Positions 1 through 9,895 of a DNA stretch of 64,000 nt are shown in pieces. The DNA is from Parabacteroides sp. 52 (lineage in GTDB: Bacteria; Bacteroidota; Bacteroidia; Bacteroidales; Tannerellaceae). Each line of letters starts with the position of its first letter. The stretch's first letter is position 1. Position numbers and translations under genes: made by a program. The notes beneath the pieces were generated by a model. It saw only the letters and a program-made list of their open reading frames with translations, was not told where the DNA came from and did not search any database. The DNA is taken from positions 78,726 to 142,725 of the forward strand of contig NZ_QVMG01000002.1 of NCBI RefSeq assembly GCF_010500925.1, given 5' to 3'.

Positions 1-1702
1 GTTTAGGCATTTGAGCCGTTCCTACTCCGTATTTTAAAGTCAATGTATAAATTTCGTTTTCTTCATTCTTGGTGTAGAACAATTTAGACAGATCGTTTAT
101 TTTTTTAGATTTTACATCTTCCAGATTCGCGAATTCCGGTGCTTTTTTCATTACTGGTAAGTTCGAGAAGTTGGCAGCATAAGCTGATTCTGCATCTCTT
201 GACGGAATGATTGGATCGTATTGCGGTTTATCCAGTTTGGTTGATTTAGGAGCTTTACCTTCTTGCAATTCAATGGCAATAAAGTCATTGGTAAGATATT
301 TTTTGGCAATTGTTTTTATGTTGTCCAATGTAATTGCGGCAACGCGATCTTTGTATGCCAGGATTTCCCCTATATCTTCGTTATTCATGAATGCAGATAC
401 CAGTAAATTCGCTTTGGTAGCAGATGATTCGAATAACAAATCAAATTGACGGATTTCTGTCTCTTTGATTGATTGCAGTAACCATTCTTCAATATTTCCG
501 TCTTGTAATTTTTTTATTTCTTTCCGGATGATCTTTTCCGTATCTTTCAATGAGTTAAAGCGTCTTTGATTGATGTCGAAATAAGGTACGGCACCGACTA
601 CAATTCTACCCTGGTCGCGGAAGCTGTTTACACCTGAAAAAGCAGTCATCAAGTCGCCTTCCAGTACCAATTTGTCCAATAAACCGGTACGGCTGCTATT
701 AGAAAGCAAAGACATACATATATCTAAAGCGATATCATCGGGATGTCCATTCGGAATACCTTGAAATGCTAATTGAATCTGAGGGTAGGGGGTTAATTTG
801 GCAGAAACGGATTTACGTCCTTTGATATCCCAATCCGGATATGTTTTTCTCTCCGGAGATTTTTTAGCCGGTAAGCGGCCGAATTTATCTTGTATAAGTG
901 CTTGTACTTGTGATGTTTTAATGTTTCCCACTAATACCAATACCATGTTTTCAGGCACATACCACTCGTTATAGAAGTCAATTAAGGAACTTAGTTTCGG
1001 ATTTTTCAAATGTTCCTGTTTACCAATGATTGGACGGGAATAAGGGTGTCCGGGGAATATGTTTTTCAATATAAAGTTTTGAACCTGACTTCCTTGTTGA
1101 TCCTCATATCTATTGAACTCTTCGTATACCGTTTCCAATTCGGATTGGAAAGCACGGAATACCGGATTGATAAAACGTTCGGAATTCAATTCCAACCAAC
1201 GATAGATTTCAGAGGGAGGAAATGAGTTGTAGTATACTGTGTAGTCCCATGAAGTACCGGCATTTAAACCATAACCTCCTAATTCTTCCGTAAGCGAAGA
1301 GAATTCGTTGGGAGCCATATATTGTGCAGCTTCAATACTTAGTTTGTTTATCTCTTTAGCCAATATTTCTTTTTGTGTAGCATCGTCTGTTGCTGCCATT
1401 TCATCATATTTGGCAATGATTTGTTCATAAAGCGGCCGTTCTTTTTCCCAATCGACCGTACCGATCTTTTCAGTACCTTTAAACATTACATGTTCCAGGT
1501 AATGGGCTAATCCGGTTAGATTCTCTGGATCCGATGAGGATCCTACATTGACACCCACCATGCCAAATACATCCGGTTTAGAGGAATCTTCCCATATATA
1601 TACAGTTAATCCATTTTGCAATTTGAGCCCTTTCAGCCCCTGCGCATGAATAAGTGTGGGAATAAAACATAGAATGACTGATAGTAGAAAGAACTTTTTC
1701 AT
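1..1702 (-). CDS. M16 family zinc metallopeptidase (insulinase/pitrilysin-like), 3' part cut by window edge
   Basis: The frame is open from the ATG at 1702 to the window edge, giving the first ~567 residues. A signal peptide (MKKFFLLSVI...IHAQ) is followed by the inverted zinc motif HYLEH at residues 67-71, in the context LAHYLEHVMFKGTEK; the usual downstream GLNAGTSWDYTVYY stretch is also present. M16 peptidases degrade peptides in a closed chamber; Bacteroidota members are often ~930 residues with two M16 halves, so roughly 40% is missing here because of the edge. The signal peptide puts it in the periplasm or on the outer membrane. It lies 107 bp downstream of susD on the same strand, which suggests it processes peptides brought in by the SusC/SusD pair. 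Family call is sure; substrate is inferred. Confidence 0.92.
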   Translation of the reverse strand, partial: MKKFFLLSVILCFIPTLIHAQGLKGLKLQNGLTVYIWEDSSKPDVFGMVGVNVGSSSDPENLTGLAHYLEHVMFKGTEKIGTVDWEKERPLYEQIIAKYDEMAATDDATQKEILAKEINKLSIEAAQYMAPNEFSSLTEELGGYGLNAGTSWDYTVYYNSFPPSEIYRWLELNSERFINPVFRAFQSELETVYEEFNRYEDQQGSQVQNFILKNIFPGHPYSRPIIGKQEHLKNPKLSSLIDFYNEWYVPENMVLVLVGNIKTSQVQALIQDKFGRLPAKKSPERKTYPDWDIKGRKSVSAKLTPYPQIQLAFQGIPNGHPDDIALDICMSLLSNSSRTGLLDKLVLEGDLMTAFSGVNSFRDQGRIVVGAVPYFDINQRRFNSLKDTEKIIRKEIKKLQDGNIEEWLLQSIKETEIRQFDLLFESSATKANLLVSAFMNNEDIGEILAYKDRVAAITLDNIKTIAKKYLTNDFIAIELQEGKAPKSTKLDKPQYDPIIPSRDAESAYAANFSNLPVMKKAPEFANLEDVKSKKINDLSKLFYTKNEENEIYTLTLKYGVGTAQMPK

Positions 1703-1744
1703 TTGTCGTTTATTATTATGTTCAAACTCTTGTTCTATAAATGA

Positions 1745-1785
1745 GATAGAACGAGAACTCTTTTTTCAGAATTTCTCGTTCTATC
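1745..1785 (-). terminator. Hairpin between susD and the M16 peptidase
   Basis: GATAGAACGAGAA (1745-1757) and its exact reverse complement (1773-1785) form a 13-bp perfect stem with a 15-nt loop. There is no clear U-run on the minus strand after the stem. It may be a weak terminator, an RNA-processing hairpin or a 3'-end stabiliser that lets susCD and the peptidase be expressed at different levels. Confidence 0.5.
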
Positions 1786-1809
1786 ATAGTATTCTAATTT
1801 AATATTCTA

Positions 1810-3285
1810 TTAGAGATTAGGGTTGTTTGTGATTTCGCTTGTTGGAATTTGGAAATACAAGCGGCTGTCTGTGTAATCAATCGTTTTACCAGGGTAAGTA
1901 GCATCGTTGCCTCCGCGAACGACTGCTTTTTTGAAACGTTTCATTGTTAACAAGCCACGTCCTTCTCCCCACATTTCAACACGCCAGTTATAATACATAA
2001 GCTCCAATAACTGATCACTGTTCATCTCTTCAATGGCCTCAGCTGCTGCTTCATCTCTTTCGCTCAAGAATGATTTAAGAACCACTTTGGCTCCTTCCAA
2101 ATCATTCGCACGTATGCTTGCTTCGGCTGCTATCAAGTAGATTTCTTCCATACGCATATAGACTTCGTCATTCGTCCACAAGGCATCTCCGGCAGGTTTT
2201 CTGGCAGCATCATAGAATTTCCACCATCCTAAATAGGGAGCACCTCCACGGAACCAATCTTTCCGTTTGTCTGTGGCAGGAATTTCTGCATATAGATTGT
2301 CAGGTATTTCTTTGTAATTACCTAAGCTACCATATCCGTATGTGAAATAGTCAAACATACCCCAGAAGGTAGGAAGTGCAGGTGAATTGTCCAATGTCAA
2401 ATCGATTGCCCACATGAAACTGTGGTTATCGATGTTGTTGAATCCGGTAGTTGTCAATTCATCTTTTGTTAACATCGGGTATGCGTTTACTTCGATCACC
2501 TCTTTCGCTGTTTGAGCTGCCAATGCATATTCTCCTTTTGACAAGTAGGTATATGCCAGGAATCCTTTAGCTACATTGATGTCCGGAGCAGTCTTATCAC
2601 TTCTGGTTTCGTTAGTCAAAGCAGTGATGGCTTCTTTTAAGTCATTGATGATAAAAGTATAAATCTCATCTACCGTTGCTGCTGGTTCTGCTACTGCTGT
2701 TAATTGCGTTTTGTAGATAGGTACTGCTTTTTCACTTTTTGCTACATCATAAGGACGAGCGTATAAGTTTACCAGATTAAAATAAGCATACGCACGTAAA
2801 ACCTTTGCTTGACCGTAAAAATTTCTTCTACTATCTCCTTCGTCCGGCATTTTGCCATCCCCCCCGACTGTGTCGAGAATAGTGTTGGCAGCCTTTATGA
2901 TACGATAATAGTAACGCCAGAAAGAATAGGCTCTTTTGGTTCTGTCTGAAGTATTATTGGTTAACATAGCATCTGTCTGGAACCAGCCGTATGAATAACT
3001 GGAGCTAACCACATTACCACTCATTAAATCGGTAGCGATATCAATAGATTTTTGTCCAAAATCATCGTGGTTTGTACCACTTATCCCTCCTGTGCCATAG
3101 GCGAAGGTGGTGGATACAATCCCGGCAGCCTGTCCAAGCAGGATGTTGGGGTTCCATGTTGCATTTTCTTCCATTTGCTCCGTGGTGACCCAGCCATTCG
3201 GATTCTTTTCTAAAAAGCTCTCTGAACAAGCTGTTAACGTAATAGCTGCTAAGCCGATAACTATTCCTTTTTTATATGTTTTCAT
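1810..3285 (-). CDS. SusD/RagB-family outer-membrane substrate-binding lipoprotein
   Basis: 491 residues. The N-terminus carries a lipoprotein signal with lipobox LTAC followed by SESFLEKNPNGW, the normal start of mature SusD proteins. TPR-like helices occupy the first half (for example YGQAKVLRAYAYFNLVNLYARPYD, where the conserved LRA-Y--F-LV--Y signature is visible), and the C-terminus ends in the family-typical RLYFQIPTSEITNNPNL. SusD forms the lid of the SusC TonB-dependent channel and captures substrate at the cell surface. It starts 21 bp after the susC stop, so the two are one transcript. No glycosidase, sulfatase or sensor gene is adjacent; the next gene is an M16 peptidase, which favours a peptide rather than a glycan substrate (inference). 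Confidence 0.95.
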   Translation of the reverse strand: MKTYKKGIVIGLAAITLTACSESFLEKNPNGWVTTEQMEENATWNPNILLGQAAGIVSTTFAYGTGGISGTNHDDFGQKSIDIATDLMSGNVVSSSYSYGWFQTDAMLTNNTSDRTKRAYSFWRYYYRIIKAANTILDTVGGDGKMPDEGDSRRNFYGQAKVLRAYAYFNLVNLYARPYDVAKSEKAVPIYKTQLTAVAEPAATVDEIYTFIINDLKEAITALTNETRSDKTAPDINVAKGFLAYTYLSKGEYALAAQTAKEVIEVNAYPMLTKDELTTTGFNNIDNHSFMWAIDLTLDNSPALPTFWGMFDYFTYGYGSLGNYKEIPDNLYAEIPATDKRKDWFRGGAPYLGWWKFYDAARKPAGDALWTNDEVYMRMEEIYLIAAEASIRANDLEGAKVVLKSFLSERDEAAAEAIEEMNSDQLLELMYYNWRVEMWGEGRGLLTMKRFKKAVVRGGNDATYPGKTIDYTDSRLYFQIPTSEITNNPNL

Positions 3286-3306
3286 AAATTCTTATCAATT
3301 AAATTA

Positions 3307-6300
3307 TTAAAAATCTATTTTAATACCACCTGTAACTGAACTTACCGGCAGGTAATGGCTACGGTCTGAACTTCCTGTTTCGCTTGCCATTGCAACGAAT
3401 CCTTTACGTGCAGAAACGGTAAATAAGTTGTCTCCCGTTACATATACTGACAAACCGGCAACTTTGATATGATTCAATACCGATTTAGGGAATGTATAAC
3501 CGATCCGTATATTGGCCAGGTTCAGGTAAGAACGTTTGGTAAGGAAGCGTGTTGAAAGTGCTGTAGCATACGTGTCACCACCTGCGGAAAGACGGGGGAC
3601 ATCCGTGATATCTCCCGGTTGTGTCCAGCGTTTTTCAATGTCGCTATGCCAGTTGTAATTACCCGCAGCACCACTGTTCATTAAAGTTGCATATACATTA
3701 TCATACGCATAACCTCCCAAAGCATAGGTGAAAGTCGAGCTGAATGTAAGGCCTTTATAATCCAAGTCAAGTCCGAAACCACCACTGATTGTCGGTATAG
3801 ATGTTTTGTCGATGAATTTTTGTGTAGCTAGGGAATAATTGCTGGTTTTATTTACTTTTATAGTACCGATATTACCTTTGTTACGGTGTAAGTAAGTTTC
3901 CATCTCTGTAATGATTTCTTCCGTACCGTCTGCTTTTACATTTACATATTGATTGTATTCTGCTAATCCTGTTTCAGGGTTTACACCGGCATATTCTTTG
4001 ATGTAATATTCTCTGATGGAGTGCCCTTTGGCCCAGGCAGAACTACTACTTCTTACTTCAATAGGTTTTCTTTCTCCGGTGGTATCATCTAAAGGCATTT
4101 TTCCCATTTTGTTTTTATAATGTCCGCCGTTTAGTCTGATATCAAATTTGAAATCATTCGTATTGATGATATGTCCCGTAAGGTTGAATTCAATACCGGT
4201 ATTAACCATTTCTCCATCATTTACAGGATATTGAGCATATCCCAGAGAAGGAGCAACTTGTTTCATAAACAACATATCGGTGGTAGAACTACGATAGACT
4301 TCAACTTCTCCTTCTAATCTATCAAAGATGTTGAATTCGATCCCTGTATTGATCGTCGAGCTTTTTTCCCAAGTCAGATTCTGATTTCCTTTGTATTGGA
4401 AAGTGAAAGACGGTTTGTCGTTCATGTTGCTGATTGAATATAAATCTTCATAAGGGTAATAGTTTGCTCTACTATAACCTGTATTCAGGAACTGATTTCC
4501 TAATTTTCCCCAGCTTAATTTGTATTTCAAATTTTTAAGCCATGACACATCAGAAAGGAAAGATTCTTTGTTGATAACCCAGGCAGCACCGATAGAACCG
4601 AAAGTACCCCATTTGTTTCCTTTAGAAAAACGTGAACTACCGTCTCTACGCAATGAAGCATTGAAGTGGTATTTGTCTTGGTAATCGTAACGGATTTGTC
4701 CAAAATAACTTTCAATAGCGTATTCCCAAGTCTCAGAATCCATAGATTGCATAATAACTGCATTCGTCCATTCTGTAACACCTGCTCTGACAAGCAGCGA
4801 TTTTTCACCACTTATCCAAGAGAGTTTATATCTGTCGGTTTCATGGGCTACGAAAACATCAATGTTATGATCACCAATTTCTTTTGTATATGAAAGTACT
4901 TGGTTGAATGTGATTCTTTTCTGTGTTTGTTGTTCTTTGGCAATACGTCCGTAGGCTGATTTGGCATCTCCGTAATATGGATTTGTCAAATTGTTGTATC
5001 TCATGCTAGAAAATTGAACACCTAAGTTGGATGATAATTTGAAATCTTTCAAGAATCTGGCTTCTGCCAGGTAATTACCATTGAACAAGTTAGTTTCAGT
5101 TGTTTTATCATCCAGATTGATAACCCCTACAGGGTTAACGGCTGCTCCATAAGGACGTCCTTTTTCTCCATAGTCGTACCGGTATCCGCCTACCACTTCA
5201 TCCGGAATAAGCGCACCGTTTTCATCCCGTTCGAACACTGGGAATATGGGAGCCATGAAGTTCACATACTGGAATCCGTTATTCATATTGTCCGTTTGTC
5301 CGGGGTTGCTGCTTTTGATATTGGTATACCCCATGTTCATGGTTGTTTTCAACCAAGATGTTACGTCATTCACCAAATTGCTTCTGGCATTGAAACGTTC
5401 AAAGTCAGATCCCATATAATACCCTTTTTCTTTGTAGTATCCCAAAGAAGTAAAATAAGTCAATTTGTCAGAACCACCGGAGATTCTCACGTCTCCTTCA
5501 ACCTTTTCCCCTGTACGGAAAATATGGTCTTCCCATTTCTCCGGAGTGAATTTGCGTTGTACACCGTCTTTTACTCGCCCTGTTGTCGGATCAATAAAAT
5601 CCGTACCCGTAGCGTTCCACATATTATAGGCATTGTTAATCCCTAATTTGCCACCCCAGATTTCTCCGCTAGCCCATTGACGAGCAGCTGATTCTTCCAG
5701 GCCATTTATATATTGTCCTCTGTTTTTCAACCCTTCCCAGGTTAATTCCATATAACGTTCCGGGTCCTCTACTTTGTCATAAAGCGGAATCCAACGTTGG
5801 CTTATACCATATTTTACTTCTGCTTCCACTTTGGTTTTACCTTTTTGACCTTTTTTGGTTGTAATCAAGATCACACCATTGGCAGCACGTGAACCATAAA
5901 GTGCGGTTGCAGTTGCATCTTTTAATACAGTCATTGATTCAATGTCTGAAGGGTTAATCCCTGAGATGTTGGCTTCGTAAGGAATACCGTCTACTACATA
6001 AATAGGTGCATTGCTTGAGTTCACTGAACCAATACCACGAATACGGATTACCGCATTTGAACCGGGTTGTCCACTGGTGTTGAATACTTGTACCCCTGCT
6101 ACTTCACCCTGAAGTGCTTTACTGATCTCAGAAGTATTCTTTTGGGCGATTTTTTCACCTTCCACTTTGGCAGCAGAACCGGTAAAGGAACGCTTGGTCG
6201 CTGTTCCATAAGCTACGACCATCACTTCTCCTAAAGCCAGTGAACTGACATTCATAACGATGTTCATTCTGGGTTTGACGGCTACTTCCATTGTCTCCAT

Positions 6301-6534
6301 CCCAACAAATGATACTTGTACGGTTTTTGTTGCACTAGGAACCTCTAGCGTAAAATTACCCTCGAAGTCAGTTACTGTTCCTGTACTTGTGCCTTTGATC
6401 ATTATTGATGCACCAATAATAGGCTCGTTGTCTTCTGCGGAAATAACATTCCCTGTTATTTTTGTAGTCTGAGCTTGCGCTATACCAATACTCATAACTA
6501 AGCAAAAGAGAAAATAAGTCAATCTTTTCATCAT
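3307..6534 (-). CDS. SusC/RagA-family TonB-dependent outer-membrane transporter
   Basis: 1075 residues, usual size. In order: signal peptide (MMKRLTYFLFCLVMSIGIAQAQ; either of the first two Met codons could start), an N-terminal carboxypeptidase-regulatory-like beta-sandwich (ITGNVISAEDNEPIIGASIM..., ~24-100), the plug domain with the SusC signature (IRIRGIGSVNSSNAPIYVVDGIPYEANISGINPSDIESMTVLKDATATALYGSRAANGV in outline, ~163-225), then a 22-strand barrel ending in GGIKIDF. It imports ligand using TonB energy together with the SusD downstream. No sigma/anti-sigma pair or hybrid two-component sensor lies next to it in this window, so its regulation is not visible beyond a long leader. Confidence 0.96.
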   Translation of the reverse strand: MMKRLTYFLFCLVMSIGIAQAQTTKITGNVISAEDNEPIIGASIMIKGTSTGTVTDFEGNFTLEVPSATKTVQVSFVGMETMEVAVKPRMNIVMNVSSLALGEVMVVAYGTATKRSFTGSAAKVEGEKIAQKNTSEISKALQGEVAGVQVFNTSGQPGSNAVIRIRGIGSVNSSNAPIYVVDGIPYEANISGINPSDIESMTVLKDATATALYGSRAANGVILITTKKGQKGKTKVEAEVKYGISQRWIPLYDKVEDPERYMELTWEGLKNRGQYINGLEESAARQWASGEIWGGKLGINNAYNMWNATGTDFIDPTTGRVKDGVQRKFTPEKWEDHIFRTGEKVEGDVRISGGSDKLTYFTSLGYYKEKGYYMGSDFERFNARSNLVNDVTSWLKTTMNMGYTNIKSSNPGQTDNMNNGFQYVNFMAPIFPVFERDENGALIPDEVVGGYRYDYGEKGRPYGAAVNPVGVINLDDKTTETNLFNGNYLAEARFLKDFKLSSNLGVQFSSMRYNNLTNPYYGDAKSAYGRIAKEQQTQKRITFNQVLSYTKEIGDHNIDVFVAHETDRYKLSWISGEKSLLVRAGVTEWTNAVIMQSMDSETWEYAIESYFGQIRYDYQDKYHFNASLRRDGSSRFSKGNKWGTFGSIGAAWVINKESFLSDVSWLKNLKYKLSWGKLGNQFLNTGYSRANYYPYEDLYSISNMNDKPSFTFQYKGNQNLTWEKSSTINTGIEFNIFDRLEGEVEVYRSSTTDMLFMKQVAPSLGYAQYPVNDGEMVNTGIEFNLTGHIINTNDFKFDIRLNGGHYKNKMGKMPLDDTTGERKPIEVRSSSSAWAKGHSIREYYIKEYAGVNPETGLAEYNQYVNVKADGTEEIITEMETYLHRNKGNIGTIKVNKTSNYSLATQKFIDKTSIPTISGGFGLDLDYKGLTFSSTFTYALGGYAYDNVYATLMNSGAAGNYNWHSDIEKRWTQPGDITDVPRLSAGGDTYATALSTRFLTKRSYLNLANIRIGYTFPKSVLNHIKVAGLSVYVTGDNLFTVSARKGFVAMASETGSSDRSHYLPVSSVTGGIKIDF

Positions 6535-6774
6535 AAATACACTCTTTTTATTAAACTTATATTGAAAAATCTCATAATTTGTAAACCTTATCCCACATAT
6601 ATAATATAGAGTGACATTGTTATTGTTTCTTCATTTTGTTATGTTTTTTGGATGAAAATGAAGCTTTTTGTCAACTTTCTAAATGTGTCTTTTCGTTAAT
6701 TTTAGCGACTTGTGTTTTTGCCTTTTTAAGACAAAATAGCTTTGACGCAGTTTCAGCATTGTGGCAAAAGTAAT

Positions 6775-6782
6775 AATTTTTT
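6775..6782 (-). promoter_or_regulatory. Bacteroidota -7 promoter element for susC-susD
   Basis: The minus strand reads TACTTTTG, matching TAnnTTTG. It implies a transcription start near 6768 and a leader of about 230 nt before susC. No good -33 TTTG is visible, so strength is uncertain. Confidence 0.5.
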
Positions 6783-6999
6783 TAAATAAAAACAGTTTTT
6801 CATATATCTTTTTGCAAAAAATAAGAAAAAACAGATGGTCAAACCCTTTGAATCGCGAGGCGCGTTTTATTATAACATATTGTTGGTTGTCTTTGTTTAG
6901 TCTTGACTTGTTGGCGGTTTTTGTTTGAATCTGCTTATAAAATGGATAAATTGAAAGGGGAAGAGCGTTTTTTTATTCTCTGTTTTTAGGGAGAGTTTT

Positions 7000-7091
7000 C
7001 TGTTGCCGATGGGCATCGGCAATATTGACGATGCTGTTCAGCAATATTGTCGAACGTGTTCAGCAATGTTGCTGATGCCCATCGGCAACAG
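7000..7091. repeat. Dispersed 4 x 22 nt palindromic element, copy 1
   Basis: Copy 1 of a family also at 21787, 51431 and, diverged, 38538. From 7007 the sequence falls into four 22-nt units, each NCGA...TC[AG]GC followed by an AT-rich linker, mostly AATATT. Units 1 and 4 are hairpins GCCGATG-GG-CATCGGC and GCCGATG-CC-CATCGGC, and unit 1 is also the reverse complement of unit 4, so the whole element can fold into a long cruciform. 22 nt is not a multiple of 3 and all copies are intergenic, so it is not coding. Function unknown. Confidence 0.9.
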
Positions 7092-7410
7092 AATTGCCTC
7101 TCTTTAAATGTGTTATAGTATAGGTCGTGTATCGTTTTTTGATTCTATGGAAAAGGAAGGAGGGTGAACGTTCTCTTTTATTAACTATGTATTGCCTGGT
7201 GTGTATTGGCGGTGTGGATCTGGCTTTTTGTATGGTGTTTTGAAATGAAATGTGACATATTGATAGAATATAGCCCTGCGTTTCTGTTTAGTCTCTTCCT
7301 GTTGCTTTCAAAATGACACGAAAACCTGTTATTTAACAGTTGTTTTTCTTTTTATTTTCTTTCTTATTCCTTTTGCGAAGTGAATAAAAAATACGACTTT
7401 TGTCATTGTC

Positions 7411-8682
7411 ATGAGTCAACCTTTAGCAGAAAGAATGCGTCCGAAGACGCTGGATGATTACATAGGGCAAAAGCACTTAGTGGGGAAAGGAGCTGTACTG
7501 CGGAAAATGATTGATGCCGGACGGGTTCCTTCTTTTATCTTATGGGGGCCTCCGGGCGTGGGTAAAACCACCTTGGCGCAGATCATTGCCCATAAATTGG
7601 ATGCTCCTTTTTATACCTTAAGTGCGATCAGCTCAGGAGTGAAAGATGTACGGGAGGTGATTGAGAAAGCGAAAAGCAATCGTTTTTTCAATACCGTATC
7701 CCCTATTCTTTTTATTGATGAGATCCATCGGTTCAGTAAATCGCAACAAGACTCTTTATTGAGTGCGGTGGAGACAGGTGTCGTTACATTGATTGGAGCA
7801 ACGACGGAGAATCCCTCTTTTGAGGTGATCCGCCCGTTATTATCCCGTTGCCAGGTATATGTCCTGAAATCTCTGGATAAAGAAGACCTGTTGACCCTGT
7901 TGCACCGGGTGATAGGAGAGGATGTCTTATTGAAAGAAAAGAAGATTCGCTTCACCGAGACAGATGCGATCCTGCGTTATTCGGGAGGAGATGCAAGAAA
8001 ACTGTTGAATATCCTCGAATTGGTTGTTTCGGCCGAAGAGAGTAAAGAGGTGGAGATCCTGGATGAGAAGGTGGTGGAGCGTTTGCAGGAAAATCCGGCA
8101 GCTTATGATAAAGGAGGGGAGATGCATTATGATATTATCTCGGCTTTTATCAAATCGATCCGCGGCAGTGATCCCGATGCCGCCATCTATTGGTTGGCCC
8201 GTATGGTAGCCGGAGGGGAAGACCCGGAATTTATTGCCCGTCGCTTGCTTATCTCGGCAGCGGAAGATATCGGTCTGGCCAATCCCAATGCATTATTGTT
8301 GGCCAATGCCTGTTTTGAGTCGTTACGCAAGATCGGATGGCCGGAAGGACGGATTATCCTGGCAGAGACAACGGTATATCTGGCAACCAGTCCGAAGAGC
8401 AATTCGGCCTATCTGGCGATAGACGAAGCCTTGGCGTATGTGAATCAGACCGGTAATTTGCCTGTGCCTTTGCATCTGCGCAATGCACCGACCCAGTTGA
8501 TGAAAGAACTGGATTACGGAAAAGAATATAAGTATGCCCACAGTTATGAAGGGAATTTTGTGACCCAGGAGTATCTGCCGCCGGAAACGAAGGAGCAACG
8601 CTTTTGGAAAGCACAACGCAATCCGGCAGAAGGAAAATTGGAGGAACAGATGAAACGATTGTGGGGAGATCGGTTTGAGTGA
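7411..8682 (+). CDS. rarA: Replication-associated recombination protein A (AAA+ ATPase RarA/MgsA)
   Basis: 423 residues, normal length. The N-terminus PLAERMRPKTLDDYIGQKHL is the family signature; Walker A is GPPGVGKTTL (~47-56), Walker B is [10 protein letters not shown] (~101-110), sensor 1 follows in GATTENPSFEV, and the C-terminal half is the MgsA/tetramerisation domain (LARMVAGGEDPEFIARRL). RarA acts in the cytoplasm on stalled replication forks, related to clamp-loader ATPases. It stands alone, transcribed away from susC. No unusual feature is seen. Confidence 0.97.
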   Translation: MSQPLAERMRPKTLDDYIGQKHLVGKGAVLRKMIDAGRVPSFILWGPPGVGKTTLAQIIAHKLDAPFYTLSAISSGVKDVREVIEKAKSNRFFNTVSPILFIDEIHRFSKSQQDSLLSAVETGVVTLIGATTENPSFEVIRPLLSRCQVYVLKSLDKEDLLTLLHRVIGEDVLLKEKKIRFTETDAILRYSGGDARKLLNILELVVSAEESKEVEILDEKVVERLQENPAAYDKGGEMHYDIISAFIKSIRGSDPDAAIYWLARMVAGGEDPEFIARRLLISAAEDIGLANPNALLLANACFESLRKIGWPEGRIILAETTVYLATSPKSNSAYLAIDEALAYVNQTGNLPVPLHLRNAPTQLMKELDYGKEYKYAHSYEGNFVTQEYLPPETKEQRFWKAQRNPAEGKLEEQMKRLWGDRFE

Positions 8683-8721
8683 TAAAATGATTTTGTTCTG
8701 TGGTAATATCTTTCGGAAAGA

Positions 8722-8751
8722 TTGCCTGGGAGAATAAAAGCTGTATATTTG
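8722..8751 (+). promoter_or_regulatory. Promoter of the serC operon (-33 TTG, -7 TATATTTG)
   Basis: TATATTTG at 8744-8751 matches TAnnTTTG, and a TTG at 8722-8724 lies 19 bp upstream, close to the usual spacing. The transcription start would be near 8758, giving a leader of about 50 nt. Confidence 0.65.
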
Positions 8752-8812
8752 TCGCTTGTTTTGGGAAATAAAGTTACTAAAATATTATATAACATTTTAA
8801 AATGAAATGGGT

Positions 8813-9883
8813 ATGAAGAAACACAATTTTAACGCAGGACCCTGTATTTTGCCGAAATCAGCCATTGAATCCGCCTTGGCAGCAATCAACGACTTTGATG
8901 GAACAGGTATTGGTATTCTGGAAATTTCACACCGTACTCCGGGCTGGGAGCGTGTGATGGCAGAGACAGAACAATTATGGAAAGAGTTATTACATATACC
9001 GGAAGGCTATAAAGTATTATTCCTTGGGGGCGGTGCCAGTACACAATTTTGTTATGTGCCCTTTAACCTTTTGGGAAAGAAAGCGGCTTATTTGCAAACC
9101 GGAGTATGGGCAAAGAAGGCGATCAAAGAAGCCAAATTGTTTGGAGAGGTAGAGGTGGTAGCCTCTTCTGAGGATCTCAATTACACCTATATCCCGAAAG
9201 AATATACGATTCCTACGGATGCGGATTATTTCCATATCACCACAAATAATACGATATACGGGACAGAGATACATACGGATATCAACTCTCCGGTGAACCT
9301 GATTGCCGATATGTCTTCCGATATATTGAGTCGTCCGGTGGATGTCTCCAAATATGCAATGATTTACGGAGGAGCCCAGAAGAATGTAGGTCCGGCCGGG
9401 GTTACTTTTGTTATTATCCGGGAAGATATTCTGGGTAAGGTAGACCGGCAGATACCGACTATCATCGACTACCGTACGCATATCAAAGACAGTTCCATGT
9501 TTAATACCCCTCCTGTATTCTCTATCTATGTGATGTATGAAACCTTGAAGTGGGTGAAGGAATTAGGCGGGCTCGAAGCCATGTACAAGATCAATAAAGA
9601 AAAGGCCGCTTTGCTTTATGATGAGATCGATCGCAACGCGATGTTTGTCGGAACGGCCAAGACGGAAGACCGCTCGTTGATGAATATCTGCTTTGTCATG
9701 GCAGACGCTTATAAAGACAAAGAAGCCGACTTTATGGCCTTTGCCAAAGAAAGAGGAATGGTCGGAATCAAAGGGCACCGTTCGGTAGGTGGTTTCCGCG
9801 CTTCTACATACAATGCTTGTCCGATAGAGAGTGTGAAAGCGTTGGTGGCATGCATGCAGGAATTTGAAAAAATGAATAAGTAA
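8813..9883 (+). CDS. serC: Phosphoserine aminotransferase
   Basis: 356 residues from the ATG at 8813 ([13 protein letters not shown], the family N-terminus); an in-frame ATG at 8807 adds two residues. It is a fold-type I PLP enzyme converting 3-phosphohydroxypyruvate plus glutamate to phosphoserine and 2-oxoglutarate. Visible hallmarks: GPxxLP start, [10 protein letters not shown] (phosphate/PLP pocket, ~68-77), [10 protein letters not shown] and the PLP-lysine context [13 protein letters not shown] (~193-205). It is the first gene of a serine-biosynthesis operon with serA 12 bp downstream. It can also serve in pyridoxal phosphate synthesis in some bacteria; nothing here bears on that. Confidence 0.97.
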   Translation: MKKHNFNAGPCILPKSAIESALAAINDFDGTGIGILEISHRTPGWERVMAETEQLWKELLHIPEGYKVLFLGGGASTQFCYVPFNLLGKKAAYLQTGVWAKKAIKEAKLFGEVEVVASSEDLNYTYIPKEYTIPTDADYFHITTNNTIYGTEIHTDINSPVNLIADMSSDILSRPVDVSKYAMIYGGAQKNVGPAGVTFVIIREDILGKVDRQIPTIIDYRTHIKDSSMFNTPPVFSIYVMYETLKWVKELGGLEAMYKINKEKAALLYDEIDRNAMFVGTAKTEDRSLMNICFVMADAYKDKEADFMAFAKERGMVGIKGHRSVGGFRASTYNACPIESVKALVACMQEFEKMNK

Positions 9884-9895
9884 TAAAGATTACCC

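Larger units (their letters stand above)
6535..7410. other. 876-bp divergent intergenic region between susC and rarA
   Basis: AT-rich and without a convincing ORF. It holds the susC leader and -7 element (6775-6782), a 92-bp 4 x 22 nt repeat element (7000-7091), and a short dyad CTGTTA-TT-TAACAG at 7326-7339. A weak promoter-like stretch with TACGACTTTTG sits just before rarA (7392-7402), but the spacing is not canonical. Confidence 0.7.

Noticed and set aside
1703..1809. Intrinsic terminator ending susCD
   Set aside because: The hairpin is perfect but lacks a U-run on the minus strand, so it is listed only as a hairpin with moderate confidence.
6535..6768. Riboswitch in the susC leader
   Set aside because: The leader is long, but I could not find a conserved aptamer core or a terminator/antiterminator pair.
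7000..7091. CRISPR array at the 22-nt periodic elements
   Set aside because: Only four units, no distinct spacers, linkers of 6 nt, and no cas genes in the window.
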